A DNA stretch of 19,072 bases from an uncultured Prevotellaceae bacterium (GTDB taxonomy: Bacteria; Bacteroidota; Bacteroidia; Bacteroidales; Muribaculaceae), in the NCBI GenBank assembly GCA_937904375.1, contig CALDIG010000146.1, positions 1 through 19,072 on the forward strand. The letters are read 5' to 3'. Of the stretch, positions 15,417 through 19,072 are shown piece after piece; position 1 is the first letter of the stretch; each line of letters opens with the position of its first letter. The notes under the pieces were generated by a model. It saw nothing but the letters and a program-made list of their open reading frames with translations. It was not told the origin of the DNA and did not search any database. The position numbers were made by a program, and so were the translations under genes.

Positions 15417-17972
15417 CTATTCTATAAAACCATAAATCTGCTTTTCTTTATCAATTTTGGCCTCTAAAACTTTCATCGCGCTTTTCAAAGCCATAGTGAA
15501 ACCGGAATAGTTATTAACAAGATTGTACTCTTCATCAGTCAGACAGGCTTTAATCTGGTACAATCCAGCATCCCAAGCCCCAACTTTGTATTTATTGGTA
15601 TTTAGCAATGCGGATTTCTCATAAAATTCCTTATACATTTCACGTGCGGCATCTACCACTTGTTGTGCTTCTTGAGTCAATGTCTTATTTTGTAGCCACA
15701 AAGCGGCAAAGCGGTCACTATCGGCACTGATTCCACTTGTAATATCGGGGTCACTGCATTTCCATTTTTTGACTTCAGTGATTAAGAATGGGAACAGATG
15801 ATTTGGGATATTATAATCTTTGCCTTTGTACTTCACATGTTGCCAACTCACCGTCTGATTAGCACTATGGAAAAGACTGTAAACCACGCAGTCATTGACA
15901 AAGTCTTGTGGCAGTTCACAATTGGGCTGCATGAACTGGTCTCGGTCATTATACCAAAACTGCTTGGTTGATTTCTTGACTGCAAAAATAACCATTGACC
16001 GTTCAAAATTATCAGGTATCACCGACCATGCTCCAGCACTACCGTATGGGCCAGAGAATAATGCTACATAGTTGATGTTTTGCACATCATTACCTTTGCT
16101 GCACATGGAACAAATAAAACCTTTGGCAATGCGGTCACGGATGTCTTTTTTATCAGCGTTGATATTGATAGCCGAGGAAAACGGTGGAAAAACAATTGTT
16201 GCTTCGGGCCTGTCCACCCATTTGTTGAGAAATTCTGACCGATCTTTTGACAGAATCCGCTTTTGTGCAACCTTAGCTGGAGGTGTGGAGCGGTCCAAAA
16301 CGTCAAGGGTGATATTTTGTTCTTTTAAGTCCTCTTGCATGGCGAGATTCCATACGAGGAAACCAACAGGGAATTGTTTTACCTTATAAAATACACGTGA
16401 GTCAAACATGAATCCACGTTCAAAATGATATCGAAAAATCTTATCCCTAAGTCGCTGGTCATTGTTGGCATTAATGTATTTCAATGTTGAGAACAGACAC
16501 AGGTATGCTTTCTTGTGCTTGAACTCATGGTGGATGCGGAAAAGGAATTGAGCGAACAGTTCTCGTGAAGTTTCGCCCAATAAGAACTCTTTAGAGTGCA
16601 TTGTCTTCCGGATAAAAGTATCACTAACACCCGCTTTGGTTGAATTTGCTTTGGACTTGTCTTGTGATGTGGCAAACGGAGGATTGATTAAAATAATCCA
16701 TGTTAGGTCGGGATTTTCCAAATCATTTTCAAGCTGTTCGGGCATCTTCTTTGCACTGAAGGATAACTTATTGAACAGTGTATCAATATCATCATTCAAG
16801 TAATCATACTGGAAGCAAACAGCACCTTTGAAAGTGCGTTTTAAAAATCGCACATCACCATCAAGCAAAGTGGAAAGATACATGTACTTATAGGCTTCAG
16901 CTGGCAGATGATACTCTAGGTTTCCTGTCCCTGCTGCCATGTCCCAAAGCCTGTACTTGCCTGTTTTCCACCACTGTTTATCGCCAAGGGTTTCTGCAAT
17001 GTAGCCATGAGCAATGGTTGTGTAAGGAATTGGAGTATAAAACTCACCTTCAAAACGTCTTTTATAATCATCACTCAATCGATCAATCTTACTTAGGATA
17101 CTACTAATCAAATCTTTGTCACTTGTTCGGTCAAAGATTTTCCAGAATCGGTTATACTGATTAAGATTGAGCTTCTTCGGTATAGTTTGATCAGAAGAAA
17201 TATTAAACATGACACGATTTGTATCTGGAGTGACGAATGACCGTCCTTGCTGGATGTCACACAAGAAGTATTCCGATGGCTTGCGACCATTACGGACATC
17301 CTCGCCAAATCTCTCATTCCATTCATCAAAAACTACCTCAAAATTACGTTCAGTAATCATTTTTTTAATAGTGAATGGAATGATAGGATTTTCGGTATAA
17401 ATAGTTTTGAAAAGTTGCTCAACCTTCAATAATTCAGAGGGTGACATCAGATTGAAATATGGCATTGTAGCAAGCTGTTCATCTTTTTCGAGGTCAGAAA
17501 CAAGTTGTAAATCGGGACTACTGGCTGCGTATGACCAGTCATATTTTCCTTGTTCTTGTTCAAAATATTTAAGCCATAATTCCGTCTCGGTTATGATTAT
17601 TTCGTTTCGGTCAGCTAAGCACAAGTATTTTGGTATTTCTTTTTCGGTAGGGTTAAATCGCATGCCATAGACGTAATAGATGAGTTGTGCAAGCACCTCT
17701 GCCCGCACTTGCCTTGATTTGAAATTCCTATCCCACTTGAACTCATATAACATCTGGGGAGTATAGAGGTCATGCCTTTGCTTCATGTCAACCTTTAGGT
17801 TGAAGAAGCGAATATAGGCAATTACCACTTCTGATTCCTCAGCCGAGCTGTACAGAGCATTGTAGAAATCTCTTATTCTCTTAATATCTTTGTTTTTGAC
17901 ACCGAGAGCAATAAAATCATCTCTATTGAAATCTGGAAATATCTTTAACTGTTTATTCTTTTTCATGATCAT
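15417..17972 (-). CDS. N6-adenine DNA methyltransferase, possibly a single-chain restriction-modification enzyme
   Basis: An 851-residue protein. The methyltransferase core is clear: FEGEFYTP at 307-314 (motif X type), DMAAGTGN at 344-351 (SAM-binding motif I) and NPPF at 430-433 (catalytic motif IV of gamma-type adenine methylases, as in HsdM and Eco57I relatives). The C-terminal half likely holds target recognition and ends in helices. Residues about 60-130 contain D68, E77-x-K79 and Q96xxxY100 followed by strand-like IPKYLCLADRNEIIITET, a pattern that could be a PD-(D/E)XK nuclease domain as in type IIG enzymes. This part is uncertain. The start may be 17972 (MIMKK) or the ATG at 17966. 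No separate restriction, specificity or helicase gene is in reach. Its lower GC than pepD and its flanking repeats suggest acquisition by transfer. It could instead be an orphan methylase. Confidence 0.82.
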   Translation of the reverse strand: MIMKKNKQLKIFPDFNRDDFIALGVKNKDIKRIRDFYNALYSSAEESEVVIAYIRFFNLKVDMKQRHDLYTPQMLYEFKWDRNFKSRQVRAEVLAQLIYYVYGMRFNPTEKEIPKYLCLADRNEIIITETELWLKYFEQEQGKYDWSYAASSPDLQLVSDLEKDEQLATMPYFNLMSPSELLKVEQLFKTIYTENPIIPFTIKKMITERNFEVVFDEWNERFGEDVRNGRKPSEYFLCDIQQGRSFVTPDTNRVMFNISSDQTIPKKLNLNQYNRFWKIFDRTSDKDLISSILSKIDRLSDDYKRRFEGEFYTPIPYTTIAHGYIAETLGDKQWWKTGKYRLWDMAAGTGNLEYHLPAEAYKYMYLSTLLDGDVRFLKRTFKGAVCFQYDYLNDDIDTLFNKLSFSAKKMPEQLENDLENPDLTWIILINPPFATSQDKSKANSTKAGVSDTFIRKTMHSKEFLLGETSRELFAQFLFRIHHEFKHKKAYLCLFSTLKYINANNDQRLRDKIFRYHFERGFMFDSRVFYKVKQFPVGFLVWNLAMQEDLKEQNITLDVLDRSTPPAKVAQKRILSKDRSEFLNKWVDRPEATIVFPPFSSAININADKKDIRDRIAKGFICSMCSKGNDVQNINYVALFSGPYGSAGAWSVIPDNFERSMVIFAVKKSTKQFWYNDRDQFMQPNCELPQDFVNDCVVYSLFHSANQTVSWQHVKYKGKDYNIPNHLFPFLITEVKKWKCSDPDITSGISADSDRFAALWLQNKTLTQEAQQVVDAAREMYKEFYEKSALLNTNKYKVGAWDAGLYQIKACLTDEEYNLVNNYSGFTMALKSAMKVLEAKIDKEKQIYGFIE

Positions 17973-17980
17973 TTTGTTTT

Positions 17981-18094
17981 TTAGTTTTTCTTAGCCTTGA
18001 CAATAAGAGATTGAGGCTCAGATAAAGGTATTATATGGATTTCCAAAGGGTAGCTCAACAGCCGACCATGGGCGTTAGTGTAATACTCGCTCAT
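17981..18094 (-). CDS. Possible small ORF upstream of the methyltransferase (37 aa)
   Basis: An ATG at 18094 opens a 37-codon frame, MSEYYTNAHGRLLSYPLEIH continuing to a Lys-rich end VKAKKN, whose TAA ends 8 bases before the methyltransferase start. The frame stays open upstream to a stop at 18206-18208, so a longer product from a non-ATG start is conceivable. It resembles nothing I know. The tight spacing is the only evidence for a real leader peptide or small partner protein. It may also be a decayed gene end. Confidence 0.35.
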   Translation of the reverse strand: MSEYYTNAHGRLLSYPLEIHIIPLSEPQSLIVKAKKN

Positions 18095-18142
18095 GTTATT
18101 CTCTAATATGTTCGGTGGAAGGGTAGTTTTCAATTTGCCGTG

Positions 18143-18225
18143 CCACGTTTTGATGTTTGGTTGTGGCTCTCGGCAACCAGGGGGTTGATGGTTAGAAGTT
18201 ATACTCTATTAAATACAAAACGTGG
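18143..18225. repeat. Inverted repeat CCACGTTTT/AAAACGTGG with inner hairpin
   Basis: A perfect 9-bp inverted repeat (18143-18151 and 18217-18225) encloses GGTTG (18159-18163) paired with CAACC (18174-18178). TTGCCG (18135-18140) with CGGCAA (18171-18176), and TGGCTC (18164-18169) with GAGCCA (18225-18230), offer competing pairings. It abuts the long palindrome at 18249-18436 and may belong to the same structured RNA. Confidence 0.4.
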
Positions 18226-18248
18226 AGCCAAGTCTGTTGCTCAGTCCC

Positions 18249-18436
18249 ACACCTCAAAGGCTCTCGCATGCCCGAAAAGTCAGAACGAGCAGCGACGAAA
18301 CCCCACGAAGATGTGTATATCAAAACCCTCAAGTCAAATGTGATGACCTGAGTAAGGGATATAGTACATCTATAGGGGCGTTCACGCTGCTTTGTTTTTG
18401 ACTTTTCGTTTAGAATTTGCGAGATTCTTGAGGTGT
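18249..18436 (+). ncRNA. Candidate rod-shaped structured RNA (188-base imperfect palindrome)
   Basis: The segment folds back on itself almost end to end. Helices from outside in are 18249-18257/18428-18436 (9 bp), 18262-18268/18418-18424 (7), 18273-18282/18399-18408 (10), 18289-18294/18385-18390 (6), 18301-18304/18375-18378 (4), 18309-18314/18366-18371 (6), 18316-18321/18358-18363 (6), and 18328-18336/18344-18352 (9 with one mismatch), with apical loop AATGTGA. Extra G-U pairs, such as 18283-18398, 18287-18393 and 18315-18365, close internal loops only for a plus-strand transcript, so I favour +. I see no clear promoter. Its size and rod shape recall 6S RNA, but it could also be a leader of the minus-strand operon, a recombination site or a non-autonomous element. 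Confidence 0.45.
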
Positions 18437-18446
18437 CAAAACCAAA

Positions 18447-18516
18447 GCGTTACAGTAAACGCCTGTATCTAATATGTCTTCATTGGCGGTTGTTAGGTGT
18501 GGTCGCCGCTGCGACC
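18447..18516. repeat. Two small hairpins beside the rod element
   Basis: GCGTT-ACAGTA-AACGC (18447-18462) and the GC-rich GGTCGC-CGCT-GCGACC (18501-18516) are perfect stems. Neither is followed by a T-tract in either direction, so they are not obvious terminators. Confidence 0.4.
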
Positions 18517-18537
18517 GGATGCGTCAATGAATTGCTG

Positions 18538-18545
18538 CAAATTTA
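18538..18545 (-). promoter_or_regulatory. Possible -7 box for a leftward transcript
   Basis: The minus strand reads TAAATTTG, an exact TAnnTTTG match, but no TTG lies at the usual 19-21 bases upstream. Instead the dyad at 18554-18567 sits close to where the -33 box would be, which would suit an activator-dependent promoter. A transcript from here would run through the rod element, the small ORF and the methyltransferase. Confidence 0.3.
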
Positions 18546-18553
18546 GTGAATTT

Positions 18554-18620
18554 ATGATTACAATCATAATTTTTGGGGTGATTTTTGTGATTACAATCAT
18601 AATTTTTGGGTTGATTTTTG
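18554..18620. repeat. 33-bp tandem repeat with two spaced dyads
   Basis: Two 33-base units, 18555-18587 and 18588-18620, differ at one base. Each contains a dyad: ATGATT-AC-AATCAT (18554-18567, perfect) and TGATT-AC-AATCA (18588-18599). The dyads are 33 bases apart, about three helical turns, so proteins bound to both would face the same side. Because 33 is a multiple of three, open frames on both strands show an 11-residue repeat, but neither looks like a real protein. Confidence 0.6.
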
Positions 18621-18804
18621 TGATTGCGGTATTCGTCCTCGAAGGATTCCCGCTGGTGGTGCGTACGTTGGTTCGGGATGTGTTTTGCCACCTGCGCTCA
18701 TGATAAATTGTTTTGACAGGCAAGGATACAACAAGAAAACCAATTGAGCAAGCGAGTGGCCCTCTTCGAGGCCCGTTCTCTTGCATGTCGCGGTCCCCAC
18801 GCCA
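18621..18804. other. Intergenic, no convincing gene
   Basis: Open frames cross this stretch on both strands (for example 18493-18807 minus and 18497-18703 plus), but their products are Arg/Thr-rich or built from the tandem repeat and match nothing I know. I see no RNA gene or promoter here. Confidence 0.45.
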
Positions 18805-18879
18805 CACAGACCTGTCGGCCTGTGCGCCGTAGGGTTAGCTCAAGTCAAGGCCGCTGGCCTTGTCAAGGTCTACGACCTT
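18805..18879. repeat. Cluster of small-loop GC-rich hairpins
   Basis: Three consecutive stems: CACAG/CTGTG (18805-18824), CAAGGCC-GCT-GGCCTTG (18846-18862) and AAGGTC-TAC-GACCTT (18865-18879). The last is followed by TTTTT only through overlap with its own arm, so it could act as a weak rightward terminator. The tight 3-base loops are unusual. Confidence 0.45.
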
Positions 18880-18965
18880 TTTGCCGGGCAAGAACAATGC
18901 AGTACACGTCATTTATCAAATCAATGTGAAAATCAGCCAATATTTGGTTTAACCTAATGATTTAT

Positions 18966-19006
18966 ACTACGAATTATACGAATTGAACTAATTCTTGGGC
19001 ATCCGC
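18966..19006 (+). repeat. 41-bp direct repeat, right copy
   Basis: Begins ACTACGAATTATACGAATTG and matches 15271-15311 in the same orientation with two differences. The window ends 66 bases later, so the right border cannot be followed further. Confidence 0.8.
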
Positions 19007-19072
19007 GCACTTTTTTTAGGGGACTTCTATAAATTAATCATTTGGCCATCAGAAGAATAAATCGTATATTTG

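Noticed and set aside
18130..18520. tmRNA, RNase P RNA, or a retron or group II intron
   Set aside because: I see none of the conserved tmRNA or RNase P motifs, no domain V-like hairpin and no reverse transcriptase gene in the window.
18493..18807. 104-codon minus frame and the 68-codon plus frame across the 33-bp tandem repeat
   Set aside because: The repetitive 11-residue pattern follows from a 33-base tandem repeat read in either direction, and both strands are equally open, so neither is supported as a protein.
15271..19006. An insertion sequence or integrative element with its own recombinase
   Set aside because: No transposase, integrase or relaxase is encoded between the direct repeats, so only a passive cassette can be proposed.

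Overview
The window looks like a gut Bacteroidota (Bacteroidales) chromosome fragment, probably from a Muribaculaceae- or Prevotella-like organism. The evidence is a SusC/SusD outer-membrane import pair, lipoproteins with Bacteroidota-type signals, and several promoters that fit the Bacteroidota pattern (a -33 TTG or TTTG, about 19-21 bases, then a -7 TAnnTTTG). Genus is inference. The first 32 bases are not biological: they match the Illumina TruSeq read-2 adapter, so position 1 is a contig end and not a natural boundary.

Left part (277-10998, + strand). A promoter and a long leader precede an operon of four genes: SusC (509-3883), SusD (3913-5676), a HExxH zinc metallopeptidase lipoprotein (5697-6977) and a DUF4302-like lipoprotein (7005-8390). 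It ends in a hairpin terminator. This is an outer-membrane uptake complex in which the surface peptidase suggests a protein or peptide substrate. A separate unit follows with its own promoter: a secreted multidomain protein (8806-10863) with BACON-like, SusE/F-like and dockerin-like domains, closed by a strong terminator.

Middle part (11000-14830, - strand). A GxxExxY-family gene is broken by a single-base frameshift in a homopolymer. Next is a translationally coupled pair, a hemerythrin-domain protein (12324-13049) and a LuxR-type regulator with a receiver-like domain that lacks the phosphoacceptor Asp (11755-12327). A 13-bp inverted repeat overlaps the promoter of this pair. The hemerythrin gene carries an in-frame 33-bp palindromic insert. 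After it comes pepD, an M20 aminoacyl-histidine dipeptidase (13277-14734) with a near-perfect promoter.

Right part (15271-19006). An AT-richer island sits between two nearly identical 41-bp direct repeats. It holds an 851-residue DNA adenine methyltransferase with a possible N-terminal nuclease-like segment (15417-17972, - strand), a possible 37-codon upstream ORF, and a 188-base imperfect palindrome that folds into a long rod (18249-18436). Beyond that are two 33-bp tandem units, each with a small dyad. No partner restriction gene is visible. This island is the best candidate in the window for something undescribed.

Intergenic space throughout carries small repeat families: TATCAAACAAACTCAACAA-type inverted repeats, GCGAATTGCGCGAATT-type repeats, and short GC-rich hairpins with 3-4 base loops.
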